From Proteiniborus ethanoligenes (GTDB lineage: Bacteria; Bacillota; Clostridia; Tissierellales; Proteiniboraceae), in NCBI RefSeq assembly GCF_900107485.1, contig NZ_FNQE01000001.1:140582-204581 (forward strand): DNA of 64,000 bases, given 5' to 3'. The notes beneath the pieces were generated by a model. The model saw only the letters and a list, made by a program, of their open reading frames with translations. It was not told the DNA's origin and did not search any database. This document shows, one piece after another, positions 8,081 to 17,074 of the stretch. Each line of letters begins with the position of its first letter. Position 1 is the stretch's first letter. The position numbers were made by a program, and so were the translations under genes.

Positions 8081-9763
8081 TTGAGAAAAAGCTTAAGATT
8101 GGGAGATTTATTATTAGATGCTGGAAAAATCAATGAAATTCAGCTTAAAGAAGCACTAGAACAGCAGAAAATAATAAAGACAAAACGTCTAGGTGAAGTT
8201 CTTATAGACATGGGTTTTCTAAGGGAAGATGATATTTTAGAAGTATTAGAAAAACAATTAGGAACGCCAGCTATAGATTTAGGAAAATATAAAATAGATC
8301 CTAATGCAACTGCATTAATACCTGAAAATATTGCCAGAAGATATGATTTGATTCCTATTGGTAAAAGTGATGGGAAGCTTGTAGTTGCAATGAATGACCC
8401 CCTTAATATATTCGCAATTGATGATATAAAGCTACTTACAGGCATGGATATTAAAATAGTTATTTCATCGAAAACAGTAATACTAAAAGCAATAAACAAG
8501 TTTTATAGTCAAGAAAGCACTAAAAAAGCTTTAGAGGAGTTTGAAGAAACATATACACCTAGTAGTATAGAAGATTTTGATGAAGAAGATTTAACCGAGG
8601 TTAATAGTGCACCAGTAGTAAAACTAGTAAATTCAATCATTAGTCAAGCTATTAAGATGAAAGCAAGTGATATACATATAGAGCCTTCTGAAAAAAACAT
8701 AAGAATTAGATATAGGGTAGATGGAGATTTACAAGAAATTATGAATCTATCTAATAAGAGTCTTATGGCTATAGTTACTAGAATAAAAATTATGGGAAGA
8801 ATGGACATAGCAGAGAGAAGGATACCCCAGGATGGTAGAATAGAAACTGAAATAGAAGGTAGAGATATAGATATGAGAATATCTACGCTACCTACTGTTT
8901 ATGGAGAAAAAATAGTAATAAGGCTTTTAGACAGAGAAGGTTTCAATTTTACAAAGGAAGATTTAGGTTTTTCAGACTATGATCTTAAAATCTTTAATAA
9001 AATACTAAAACAGCCTTATGGGATTATTTTAGTAACAGGGCCTACTGGAAGTGGTAAAACTACTACCTTATATACAATACTAAAGGATTTAAATAGAGAA
9101 GAGAAAAATATTATCACTGTTGAGGACCCTGTAGAGTACAAGCTAAATGGTATTAATCAAGTTCAAGTCAATAATAAAGCAGGATTAACCTTTGCAAATG
9201 GGCTTAGATCTATACTAAGACAAGATCCTGATATCATCATGGTTGGAGAAATAAGAGACTCAGAGACTGCTGAGATTGCCGTAAGAGCATCTATAACAGG
9301 ACATTTAGTTTTATCTACTCTTCATACAAATGACACAGCTTCTACTGTAGTTAGACTTATTGATATGGGAATAGAGCCATATTTAGTTTCTACTTCAGTT
9401 ATTGGTATAATCTCTCAAAGATTAGTTAAAAAATTATGTCCTGATTGCAAAATTCCTTACAAGCCTAATTCTAGAGAGAAATCTATTTTTGGATTAGACG
9501 AGGCCCAGGATTTTACTCTCTACAAGCCTTTAGGATGCAACAAATGCTTTAAAGGATATAGGGGGAGGATTCCAGTTCACGAGATAATGTACATAGACCA
9601 GGATATTAGAAAGCTTATAGATAGCAGAGGTACTACAGATGAAATCAAAGACATGGCTATTAAGAGCGGAATGACGACTTTAAATGAATCTGCATTAAAC
9701 CTGGCAACTAAAGGTACTACTTCATTAGAGGAGGTCTTTAGAATAGGATATACCTTAGATTAG
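8081..9763 (+). CDS. pilB: Type IV pilus assembly ATPase PilB
   Basis: Hexameric cytoplasmic ATPase powering pilus extension. The N-terminal half contains MshEN/GspE-N type sequence (LRLGDLLLDAGKI, LGEVLIDMGFL); MshEN domains are known c-di-GMP receptors in some PilB and MshE proteins. The ATPase domain has Walker A GPTGSGKTT, the Asp box around EDPVEYKL, Walker B with VGEIRDSET, and the His box STLHTND. A four-cysteine zinc site CPDC...CNKC follows, typical of PilB and absent from PilT. Start: TTG at 8081 about 6 bases after the SD AGAAGGTG; the GTG at 8072 lies in that SD. First gene of the pilus operon. Confidence 0.95.
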   Translation: MRKSLRLGDLLLDAGKINEIQLKEALEQQKIIKTKRLGEVLIDMGFLREDDILEVLEKQLGTPAIDLGKYKIDPNATALIPENIARRYDLIPIGKSDGKLVVAMNDPLNIFAIDDIKLLTGMDIKIVISSKTVILKAINKFYSQESTKKALEEFEETYTPSSIEDFDEEDLTEVNSAPVVKLVNSIISQAIKMKASDIHIEPSEKNIRIRYRVDGDLQEIMNLSNKSLMAIVTRIKIMGRMDIAERRIPQDGRIETEIEGRDIDMRISTLPTVYGEKIVIRLLDREGFNFTKEDLGFSDYDLKIFNKILKQPYGIILVTGPTGSGKTTTLYTILKDLNREEKNIITVEDPVEYKLNGINQVQVNNKAGLTFANGLRSILRQDPDIIMVGEIRDSETAEIAVRASITGHLVLSTLHTNDTASTVVRLIDMGIEPYLVSTSVIGIISQRLVKKLCPDCKIPYKPNSREKSIFGLDEAQDFTLYKPLGCNKCFKGYRGRIPVHEIMYIDQDIRKLIDSRGTTDEIKDMAIKSGMTTLNESALNLATKGTTSLEEVFRIGYTLD

Positions 9764-9776
9764 GAGGAAAAACAAA

Positions 9777-10829
9777 GTGGAATTTTTAGAGCTGATTAAC
9801 GATGGCACAGAAAAAAAGGCTTCAGATATACATATTACAGTGGGCTTACCTATTATTTATAGAATCAACGGAAATCTAATAAAGGTAGGAGAAAGCATTT
9901 TAAAGCCACAGGAGACAGAAGAAATAGTAAGAAAATTATTAAATGAACGGCAAATAAATGAATTAATTGATAAAGGTGAGCTAGACACTTCATTCTCAAG
10001 TCCTGGCATTGGAAGATTTAGGATAAACATTTTCAAACAAAGAGGAAGCTATTGCTTAGCCATAAGAATCATACCTCTTGAAGTACCTACAATAGAGGAG
10101 CTAGGATTACCGGATGTAGTTAGAGATTTGTCTAGATTAAATAGAGGCCTTATACTAGTAACTGGACCAACAGGCAGTGGTAAATCAACTACATTGGCTT
10201 CAATGATAAATCTTATAAACAGTGAAAGAAACTGCCATATACTGACATTAGAAGATCCAATTGAATATTTGCATAAGCACAATAAAAGTGTAGTAAATCA
10301 AAGAGAAATAGGTACAGATTCCTTAAATTTTGGAAACGGGTTGAGAGCAGCTTTAAGGCAGGACCCAGATGTTATCCTTGTTGGAGAGATGAGAGATCTA
10401 GAAACCATTAGCATAGCCCTAACTGCTGCAGAAACAGGGCATCTAGTATTATCTACCTTACACACCATAGGTGCTGCTAAGACCATAGACAGAATAATAG
10501 ACGTATTTCCACCTCATCAGCAGCAGCAAATAAGAGTGCAGTTTTCATCTGTAGTGCAAGGTATTATATCACAGCAGCTTTTACTTAAATCAGATGGTAA
10601 GGGCAGAGTAGGAGCCTTTGAAGTTATGATAGCTACACCTGCCATTAGAAATCTTATAAGGGAAGAAAAATCACATCAAATAGATACTGCTATTCAAACA
10701 GGGGCCAAGTTTGGAATGCAGACAATGGATAATTCATTGTTAGGTTTATACAAAAAAGGCTTGATTAGTGGAGAAACAGCTCTAAATCAATCCGTAAACC
10801 CTGAAATGATTAGTAGATATATATTATAA
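9777..10829 (+). CDS. pilT: Type IV pilus retraction ATPase PilT
   Basis: Cytoplasmic ATPase that drives pilus depolymerisation and so twitching or pulling. 350 residues: N-terminal PAS-like part (KKASDIHITVG), Walker A GPTGSGKST, Asp box LEDPIEYL, Walker B and VGEMRDLET, His box STLHT, and the PilT-specific motif AIRNLIRE near the C terminus. That motif and the lack of the zinc cysteines separate it from PilB. GTG start 9 bases after TAGGAGG, 13 bases after pilB ends. Its presence predicts retractile rather than static pili. Confidence 0.95.
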   Translation: MEFLELINDGTEKKASDIHITVGLPIIYRINGNLIKVGESILKPQETEEIVRKLLNERQINELIDKGELDTSFSSPGIGRFRINIFKQRGSYCLAIRIIPLEVPTIEELGLPDVVRDLSRLNRGLILVTGPTGSGKSTTLASMINLINSERNCHILTLEDPIEYLHKHNKSVVNQREIGTDSLNFGNGLRAALRQDPDVILVGEMRDLETISIALTAAETGHLVLSTLHTIGAAKTIDRIIDVFPPHQQQQIRVQFSSVVQGIISQQLLLKSDGKGRVGAFEVMIATPAIRNLIREEKSHQIDTAIQTGAKFGMQTMDNSLLGLYKKGLISGETALNQSVNPEMISRYIL

Positions 10830-10844
10830 TCAGGTGGTGAAAAC

Positions 10845-12050
10845 ATGCAATACAAATATAAAGCGGCTACAGAAAATGGACAAGTTGTAGAAGGCATACA
10901 TGATGCAAATGGTGAGCATGAAGTTTTGGCTATGCTTAAAAGCAACGATTATATTCCTATATCTATAGAGTTAAATAAAGATAGCAGCTCCAGTCCTTCA
11001 GTACTTACACCAAGGGTTAAGAAAAAAGACATAGCAGTATTCTGTAGACAATTTTACACTATGCTTAATGCTGGGGTTAGCATAGTTAAAAGCTTAGATA
11101 TATTAGAAAAACAGACTGAAAATAAGCTTCTAAAAAAGGTATCAGGAATAGTGTATGGGGATGTACAAAAGGGCTTAACCTTATCAGAAGCTATGAAAAA
11201 GCACCCTAATGTGTTTCCGAGCCTATTGATTAACATGGTAGAAGCTGGAGAAGTTAGTGGTAACTTAGACACCATAATGGAAAGAATGTCTAACCATTAT
11301 GAAAAGGAAAATAAAATTGAAAATAAAATAAAAGTAGCCATGGTTTATCCCATAGCTTTAGGTATAGCATCTATAGCAGTAGTAATATTTTTGCTTGTGG
11401 CAGTTATGCCTACCTTTGTAGGTATGTTTGAAAGCAGCGGGGTAGAGCTACCAGGTCCAACAAAGCTACTCTTAAATGTAAGTGACTCTCTTCAAAACCA
11501 TTGGTACATACATCTTATAGTAGTATTAGCTATGGTTTTTGGCTTAAACTATTTTAGAAAAATGGATTCTGGAAGACTGTTCTTAGATGGTTTAAAGCTA
11601 CGCATACCCATCATTAAAAGAGCAAATACAATGATAATAACATCAAGATTTACTAGAACACTATCTACCTTATTATCTAGCGGTATTCCTTTACTCCAAG
11701 CCATGGAGGTAGTGGCAAAAATAGTAGACAATAAGCTAGTAGGCAATAGACTTGAATATTCTAAAGAGGAAGTTAGAAAAGGAATTCCATTATCAAGAGC
11801 CATAAAGGATATTAATATATTTCCACCAATGGTAGATTCAATGATAAAAATAGGCGAAGAATCAGGTTCATTAGATGATATATTAAACAAGAGTGCAGAT
11901 TTTTATGATGAAGAGGTAGAGACATCACTTCAGAAGATGGCAGCAATGATGGAGCCATTGCTCATAGTTTTCATGGCTGTAGTAGTAGGGTTTATAGTTA
12001 TTGCCATGGCGTTGCCTATGTTTGATATGGTCAACACAGTACAGATCTAA
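10845..12050 (+). CDS. pilC: Type IV pilus inner-membrane platform protein PilC (GspF family)
   Basis: Polytopic membrane protein on which the pilin fibre is assembled; contacts PilB/PilT and PilM-PilO. 401 residues with two repeated GspF domains, each with the FCRQFYTMLNAGV / TSRFTRTLSTLLSSGIPLL start and a GEVSG or GEESGSLD motif, and three membrane segments (about 165-190, 215-235, 370-395). ATG after CAGGTGG. Third gene of the ATPase-platform group; the stop is followed by the promoter and riboswitch of pilA rather than by a strong terminator. Confidence 0.95.
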   Translation: MQYKYKAATENGQVVEGIHDANGEHEVLAMLKSNDYIPISIELNKDSSSSPSVLTPRVKKKDIAVFCRQFYTMLNAGVSIVKSLDILEKQTENKLLKKVSGIVYGDVQKGLTLSEAMKKHPNVFPSLLINMVEAGEVSGNLDTIMERMSNHYEKENKIENKIKVAMVYPIALGIASIAVVIFLLVAVMPTFVGMFESSGVELPGPTKLLLNVSDSLQNHWYIHLIVVLAMVFGLNYFRKMDSGRLFLDGLKLRIPIIKRANTMIITSRFTRTLSTLLSSGIPLLQAMEVVAKIVDNKLVGNRLEYSKEEVRKGIPLSRAIKDINIFPPMVDSMIKIGEESGSLDDILNKSADFYDEEVETSLQKMAAMMEPLLIVFMAVVVGFIVIAMALPMFDMVNTVQI

Positions 12051-12086
12051 TGACAATAAAAGCCTAAGATAAAAGCAAATTTTGCA

Positions 12087-12115
12087 TTGACAAGCCTTAG
12101 GAACTTAAATATTAT
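12087..12115 (+). promoter_or_regulatory. SigA promoter for the riboswitch-pilA transcript
   Basis: TTGACA (12087-12092), 17-base spacer, TATTAT (12110-12115). Predicted start near 12122, just before the aptamer. Pilin can thus be transcribed independently of pilBTC. Confidence 0.75.
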
Positions 12116-12121
12116 TATGTA

Positions 12122-12212
12122 GGTATTATTTAAATAAGGGCAAAACTACTGAAAAGTAGCGACGCAAAGCTAGAGTCTAAAGCTACACCCTGTGGGGTAG
12201 CCATGATCGTTC
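12122..12212 (+). ncRNA. c-di-GMP-I (GEMM) riboswitch aptamer
   Basis: Recognised by the GEMM-I core: GGGCAAAA (12138-12145); stem CTACT with GAAA tetraloop and AGTAG (12146-12159); the invariant GACGCAAAGC (12161-12170); a tetraloop-receptor-like GTCTAAA; and a second stem GCTAC-A-CCC/GGGGTAGC (12182-12201). A guanosine run at the ligand-contact position favours c-di-GMP over the cGAMP-sensing variant. ATTATTTA (12125-12132) is complementary to TAAATAAT (12220-12227), the left arm of the terminator that follows, so a switch between antiterminator and terminator is possible. On or off polarity cannot be settled from sequence. Confidence 0.92.
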
Positions 12213-12253
12213 AGCTGCATAAATAATTAAATATTATTTGTGCAGCTTTTTTT
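12213..12253 (+). terminator. Riboswitch-linked terminator before pilA
   Basis: 15-bp stem (12213-12227 with 12233-12247, one G-T pair), 5-base loop, T7. It lies between aptamer and pilA, so it is the expression platform. The leader from 12051 to 12362 is fully accounted for by promoter, aptamer, terminator and about 110 bases of AT-rich 5' UTR. Confidence 0.9.
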
Positions 12254-12362
12254 ATCTAATAAAGAAATATTAATAAAATATTTTGAAAGGTGGTGGTTTA
12301 GGAAAGTAGAAATTAGTGTATTTATATAAATATTTAAAAATATTAAACAAGGGGGAACAAAA

Positions 12363-12770
12363 ATGTTCGAATTTATTTTAAAACAATTAAAGAGTAAAAA
12401 AGGCTTCACATTAGTTGAGTTAGTAGTGGTAATTGCTATATTAGGTATTTTGGCGGCTATTGCGGTGCCTAGGTTAGGTGGGTTTAGCGATGGTGCTAAA
12501 AAAGCAAAGGTTGAAGCAGAACATAGACAATTAATAAGTGCTATACAAATGTGGCAAGCAAATTCTAGTGATGTGGATAGTTTTCCAAGTAATTTAGATG
12601 CTCTAAAAGATTATTTTGATGATATTGAAAAAGTTAAAGAGACAAAACAAAAAGATGGATCAACGCTTGCTCATGCAATTGACTCAGATAAAAAGACATT
12701 AACTTCAACATGGGATCCAGACACTAATAATAAAATTGAATGGGTTTATCCGACTCCTGCTGGAGATTAA
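12363..12770 (+). CDS. pilA: Major type IV pilin
   Basis: Structural subunit of the pilus fibre. A basic leader ends in KKG, followed by mature N terminus FTLVELVVVIAILGILAAIAVP with Glu at mature position 5, the classic class III prepilin pattern; the cleaved protein is about 119 residues. The head is short, hydrophilic and acidic and has no cysteines, so no disulfide-closed D-region. SD GGGGGAA precedes the ATG. Expression is predicted to depend on the c-di-GMP riboswitch upstream. It is the only pilin here directly behind that switch, which supports it being the major one. Confidence 0.9.
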   Translation: MFEFILKQLKSKKGFTLVELVVVIAILGILAAIAVPRLGGFSDGAKKAKVEAEHRQLISAIQMWQANSSDVDSFPSNLDALKDYFDDIEKVKETKQKDGSTLAHAIDSDKKTLTSTWDPDTNNKIEWVYPTPAGD

Positions 12771-12789
12771 ATAGAGACTAAGAGAATGC

Positions 12790-12824
12790 GGGGGACTAGG
12801 ACAAGGTGACAGAAACCACGTCCC
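12790..12824. repeat. Possible REP-like palindromic element
   Basis: GGGAC (12792-12796) pairs with GTCCC (12820-12824) around a G+C-rich GTGACAGAAACCAC stretch that stands out from the AT-rich surroundings of the pilA-pilD gap. The composition resembles short REP-type elements scattered in clostridial genomes; only one copy was seen here. Confidence 0.3.
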
Positions 12825-12920
12825 AAAACATAGTTTTAAATATCACAATATAGGAATGACTCACTTTTCCTCATCCTAAACTGATACTCAGAACAACAGT
12901 ATAATCATAAGGAGGCTACC

Positions 12921-13682
12921 ATGTACATACTAATATTCATATTTGGAGCTATAATAGGCTCATTTCTAAACGTATGCATATATAGAATACCTAGAGAAGA
13001 GTCTATAGCCTACCCACCATCTCATTGTCCTAAGTGTAGCACTTCATTAAAATGGGTAGATCTTATACCCATACTTAGTTTTTTAATACAAAAAGGCAAA
13101 TGCAGATATTGTGGGGAGAAAATCTCCCCTCAATATCCAGCTATAGAGCTGTTAAATGCAATTATTTATTTAATTATTTATATTAAGTTTGGATTTACAT
13201 TAGAGTTTTTCTTTTATTCAATATTTTTTTCTATACTCATTATAATAGCTAATATAGATTTACAGCATATGATTATTCCTGATATTCTAATTGCTTTAAT
13301 ACTAGGAACTGCAGCCATATATAAGCTTATATCCTATTTTAAATACGGAGAATCATTAGATTTATTAAATAGCATTGGGGGACTATTATTAAGCTCCCTA
13401 TTATTTATCGTAATTATAATAATTTCTAAAGGCGGAATGGGAGGAGGAGATGTGAAATTAATAGGCTCTCTAGGGTTTATTATAGGTATCAAGAACATCT
13501 TTCTTACTATATTCCTATCCTTTATACTAGGCGCAATTATATCAATAGTATTATTAATTTTGAAAATAAAAGGGAAAAAGGACCCGATACCCTTTGGACC
13601 CTTCATTATATTGAGTTTTTTTACTATAGTTTTTCTTGGTGAACAGTTGATTAGCTGGTATATAGAAGTATTTTTAATTTGA
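12921..13682 (+). CDS. pilD: Prepilin peptidase / N-methyltransferase
   Basis: Integral membrane aspartic protease that cleaves prepilin leaders after Gly and methylates the new N terminus. 253 residues with 7-8 membrane segments. The N-terminal cytoplasmic domain keeps both zinc-type cysteine pairs (CPKC and CRYC) tied to the methylase. The catalytic aspartates are in NIDLQHMIIPD and GGGDVK. SD AAGGAGG. Lies between the major pilin and minor pilins, and would process every pilin in this locus. Confidence 0.95.
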   Translation: MYILIFIFGAIIGSFLNVCIYRIPREESIAYPPSHCPKCSTSLKWVDLIPILSFLIQKGKCRYCGEKISPQYPAIELLNAIIYLIIYIKFGFTLEFFFYSIFFSILIIIANIDLQHMIIPDILIALILGTAAIYKLISYFKYGESLDLLNSIGGLLLSSLLFIVIIIISKGGMGGGDVKLIGSLGFIIGIKNIFLTIFLSFILGAIISIVLLILKIKGKKDPIPFGPFIILSFFTIVFLGEQLISWYIEVFLI

Positions 13683-13724
13683 TGATGCAGAAACAAAAAT
13701 TTATTGTATTGGATGTATGATAAT

Positions 13725-14180
13725 ATGAAAAATTTAAACAAGTTAATAAAATCTAATGATGGAGCAGCATTAATAGTAGTAATTGTAGCTTTTTTAGTTA
13801 TTATAATATTATCAGCTTCAATATTATTTTTGATGAATACTAACTTAAGACAGGCTAGACATCAAGAGCACATGATAGAAGCATATTATTTAGCATATTC
13901 AGGTATTGAGATGGGATATGCTGCATTAATAGCTAATGGCGATGAGCTTTTAAATGATTTTATAGATGAATATAATAATAATTCTAGCTATATAAAAGAA
14001 GAGAACAGTATTATCTTTGGAGAAGGGAAAATAAATATCCTCATTAGTGGCTATGAAGAAAAGGATAATTTATGGATAAGTATTAAATCTACAGGGATAT
14101 TAAATCAATCAGGGATTAGTACATCAATGTCAATGTCATTTCTAGCTGACAACAAATCAATTAGAAAATGGGAAAAATAA
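13725..14180 (+). CDS. PilX-like minor pilin
   Basis: Small pilus-associated membrane protein. The N terminus SNDGAALIVVIVAFLVIIIL matches PilX-type proteins, which have the Gly and hydrophobic helix but lack Glu5 and the FTLxE pattern; AYYLAYSGIEMGY follows, as in that family. The rest is a short hydrophilic domain. The start is uncertain: ATG at 13725 has only GGATG in front, and in-frame TTG 13704 and ATG 13713 have no SD, so translation may be weak. It precedes two modular pilins and may help initiate or prime the pilus tip with them. Confidence 0.75.
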   Translation: MKNLNKLIKSNDGAALIVVIVAFLVIIILSASILFLMNTNLRQARHQEHMIEAYYLAYSGIEMGYAALIANGDELLNDFIDEYNNNSSYIKEENSIIFGEGKINILISGYEEKDNLWISIKSTGILNQSGISTSMSMSFLADNKSIRKWEK

Positions 14181-14184
14181 ATTT

Positions 14185-15573
14185 ATGAGAAGGCTGATTG
14201 GAATGAAAAGAAGCAAAGGGTTTACATTAATAGAATTAACAATAGTTTTAGGCTTAATCGGGATAATCATTGGAATTGGATTTACCTTATTTAATTTTGG
14301 TAACAAAGCTCATAAAATGAGTGCAGAAGAATACCAAATCCAGTCAGAAATGAGGATAGCTTCTGCAAAGATAAATAACTATCTAAGATATTCTACAGCT
14401 GTATTTACATTACCTGAACTAAATGAGGACAAGCTTACGGAAGGATGGAATTATCTGGCTTTAAGTGAAGACAATAAAGAGATTGTTGAATATATATATG
14501 ATCCAAATACTAAAAGTCATAAAACAAATGTAATAGTTTCAGCCCAAGAGAAACTATCCTATAATTTAAATTTTAAAAAAGAAAATCCTTATTATATTGA
14601 CAAACTATTAAAATTTACTCTTGAAGGATTTATTGAGGGAGATAATAAGAAAATAACTATTGATTCTGAGGTAGAAGCATTAAACGCATTACAGGTAATA
14701 GATAGGGGAACTAAAACTAGTTTATCTACCGTATTAGCTTTTAGGGATGATGATAGACCACTAGCAGCAGAGGCTGCTATAGCAATGGTATTAGATAAAT
14801 CAGGCAGTATGGATAAGGATTTAAAAGGAAACACAACGTATAATGCTGATAATAAAAGAACTACATTATTAAGAAAAGAAGCAAATAGATTAATAGAAAA
14901 CTTTAGTGAAATGCAAAATATTTACTTAAGCTTAATACCTTTTTCTACAAGTGCTAACTTCCCAGTTCCATATGATAATTCAAGAGACTTTTTTAATGTC
15001 TATGAAAAAAAGTCTGAGCTTCAAAGTAAGGTAACAGGAGAGAATAAAACTACAGATTTTTTATATCCCAATGGCGGAACAAATACTGGGGACGGAATGA
15101 GAAGGGCATATTATAAAATTAATGAATTCAATAATGATCCTCATAAGAAAGATATAGATAAATTAAACTATATGGTTATTTTAGTTGATGGTGTTACTAC
15201 TTTTGCCAGTGTTATTAGCAATACCAATAGAAGTTATTTAACAACAGATGGCAATATTAAAGAAGGATACCTTGACAGAACTGATCCTAGAGATTTAAAT
15301 GGACAAGTAGTAGGCAATGGAAGCACCCTTGATACTAAAGGAACTGAATATGTTAAAAAGATTGGCAAGATGATTAAGGATGATAATATAAAGGTATATG
15401 TAGTTGGATTTTCATCAATAAGCTCTGAATTAGATAGTGTAAATGATATAGCAGCAGCATGTGGTGCAGTAAAGGCATACAAGGCTGGAGACGAAGAAGA
15501 GCTGGCTAATATATTTGAAGAAATAAGACAGGACATTTTAAGGGATTTGTGGCATATATCAGGACCTCAGTAA
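14185..15573 (+). CDS. Modular minor pilin with C-terminal von Willebrand A domain
   Basis: Prepilin fused to an adhesin-type domain. The leader ends in SKG, followed by FTLIELTIVLGLIGIIIG with Glu5. A PilW-like part covers about 20-185. A vWA domain runs from about 196 to 455 with MIDAS residues D204, S206 and S208 (DKSGSMD), a threonine in GGTNTGDGM and an aspartate in LVDGVTT. vWA domains with an intact MIDAS bind ligands through a metal. The closest described parallel I know is PilB of Streptococcus sanguinis. Start ATG 14185 or ATG 14203; both keep the leader. Overlap with the next ORF's longest reading is not real. Confidence 0.88.
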   Translation: MRRLIGMKRSKGFTLIELTIVLGLIGIIIGIGFTLFNFGNKAHKMSAEEYQIQSEMRIASAKINNYLRYSTAVFTLPELNEDKLTEGWNYLALSEDNKEIVEYIYDPNTKSHKTNVIVSAQEKLSYNLNFKKENPYYIDKLLKFTLEGFIEGDNKKITIDSEVEALNALQVIDRGTKTSLSTVLAFRDDDRPLAAEAAIAMVLDKSGSMDKDLKGNTTYNADNKRTTLLRKEANRLIENFSEMQNIYLSLIPFSTSANFPVPYDNSRDFFNVYEKKSELQSKVTGENKTTDFLYPNGGTNTGDGMRRAYYKINEFNNDPHKKDIDKLNYMVILVDGVTTFASVISNTNRSYLTTDGNIKEGYLDRTDPRDLNGQVVGNGSTLDTKGTEYVKKIGKMIKDDNIKVYVVGFSSISSELDSVNDIAAACGAVKAYKAGDEEELANIFEEIRQDILRDLWHISGPQ

Positions 15574-15593
15574 AGCTTGAAAGGAGGGGTTAT

Positions 15594-17003
15594 ATGAATA
15601 ATAAAGGAATGACATTAATTGAAGTTATTTTAGCTATTATGATAATAGGGGTTATAGTCATAGCTTTCTTACCTTCCATAAGCTCAGGATACAATATGTT
15701 AACAGGTACAAAGAAATTTACAATTGACTCCTTTGAAGCTCAGAAAGAGATTGAATTATTAATGGAGAAGGCAAGGAAAAAAGAAGATATTAATGCATAT
15801 CCCCAAATAGAAGAAAACAGCATAAAGGTTTTTGGAAAAGATGTAAAAGGCTACAAGGTATCAATGGATATAAGTAATCATGGTAAAATAAATGCTTTTG
15901 TTGGGGACATAAGACCACCTGAGCCTAAAGTTCCAGTGGCAGATAAGGTAAACTTAAAGGGAATGAAAAACAATAAAGAAATAAAATACATTTATGGTGC
16001 CGATAAGGATATTTATTTAGAAGGAAGCTATGAAATTACAGGAGATACAAGACAGTATCTATTAAATGTTATACAAAAATGGTATGTTTCAGAAGAAGGA
16101 TTTTATCCAATAATACCAGAAGCCTATCCAGAAATTGATGCAGGCAATAAATATCCTGTATTTCCAAATAATTATGAATTAATAAACGGAGAAAGCACTA
16201 AGAAACTAACTAATTTAGAAAAATATCTTGGTAGACATATAATATATACAGTAACCCCCATATCTAAAATAGGGAAATATGGAGTAGAAGTAAATAGTAA
16301 CCCTCTATATGTTATAGGACTTCCATTCATAGATGGACTTTCATTACATCTTGATTCATCTTATATAGATTCAAATAATGGAGATTTTCAAAGCTGGACA
16401 GATTTATCAGGTACACATGATTTAGCAAAACCAGATAAACCAAATAAAACACCAAATATTATTGATGGTGTTTTATACATGAATGGTTCAGCATTAAAAA
16501 TACAAGAAAATAATTCCTTGGATTCAGAGAATTTGACCATATTTACAGTAGTTAAGAATACAGAGAGTGGAATAAATAGAATCCAAAACATTATTTCTAA
16601 GTATAATAATTCAAACGAACAAGGGTGGCAGCTAAGATTAAATTCAGAAAATGTGGAGTTTGAGTATATGGGTTTAGAGCAATATTGGGATTGGGGTTGG
16701 CGTTATAGAAAAAAATCTAATACGCTAGTAAGCGAAAATTATGGTGAAGATAAACATATAATAATGGCATCTTTTTCTCCTAATAACACCCTATTAGGCA
16801 TAGATGGAAGTGATTTTCTAATTCAAAATAAAAATTACACTAATAGTATAAATAATGAGCCTATAATCATAGGTGGAGACTCATCATATGTTCAAATTTC
16901 AGAAATATTAATTTTTAAAAACGCCCTAAGCGAAGAAGAAAGAAAACAAGTTGAGACATATTTAAGCATTAAGCATAATTTAGGGTTGAATAACAATAAT
17001 TGA
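15594..17003 (+). CDS. Modular minor pilin with C-terminal lectin/LamG-like domain
   Basis: Second large prepilin fusion. A short leader MNNKG is cleaved before MTLIEVILAIMIIGVIVIAF (Glu5 present). A pilin and spacer region of about 240 residues is followed by a concanavalin/LamG-like fold from about 245 to 465: GLSLHLDSSYI, SWTDLSG, ILIFKNALSEEERKQVETYL, the usual ending of bacterial LamG-type jelly rolls. Such modules bind sugars or proteins. S. sanguinis PilC has an analogous lectin module. Start: ATG at 15594, 5 bases after AAGGAGGGGT; the longer TTG reading runs into the vWA gene without an SD. Confidence 0.85.
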   Translation: MNNKGMTLIEVILAIMIIGVIVIAFLPSISSGYNMLTGTKKFTIDSFEAQKEIELLMEKARKKEDINAYPQIEENSIKVFGKDVKGYKVSMDISNHGKINAFVGDIRPPEPKVPVADKVNLKGMKNNKEIKYIYGADKDIYLEGSYEITGDTRQYLLNVIQKWYVSEEGFYPIIPEAYPEIDAGNKYPVFPNNYELINGESTKKLTNLEKYLGRHIIYTVTPISKIGKYGVEVNSNPLYVIGLPFIDGLSLHLDSSYIDSNNGDFQSWTDLSGTHDLAKPDKPNKTPNIIDGVLYMNGSALKIQENNSLDSENLTIFTVVKNTESGINRIQNIISKYNNSNEQGWQLRLNSENVEFEYMGLEQYWDWGWRYRKKSNTLVSENYGEDKHIIMASFSPNNTLLGIDGSDFLIQNKNYTNSINNEPIIIGGDSSYVQISEILIFKNALSEEERKQVETYLSIKHNLGLNNNN

Positions 17004-17074
17004 TGGGAGGAGGTTTATAGCTATTAGCTATATTGACTAACCTATAAACAAACTAATAAAAGGGAGTGAAGATT

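Noticed and set aside
13725..14180. Broken pilin because Glu5 and FTLxE are absent
   Set aside because: PilX-type proteins normally lack this pattern; the same variant recurs in an intact gene at 22697.
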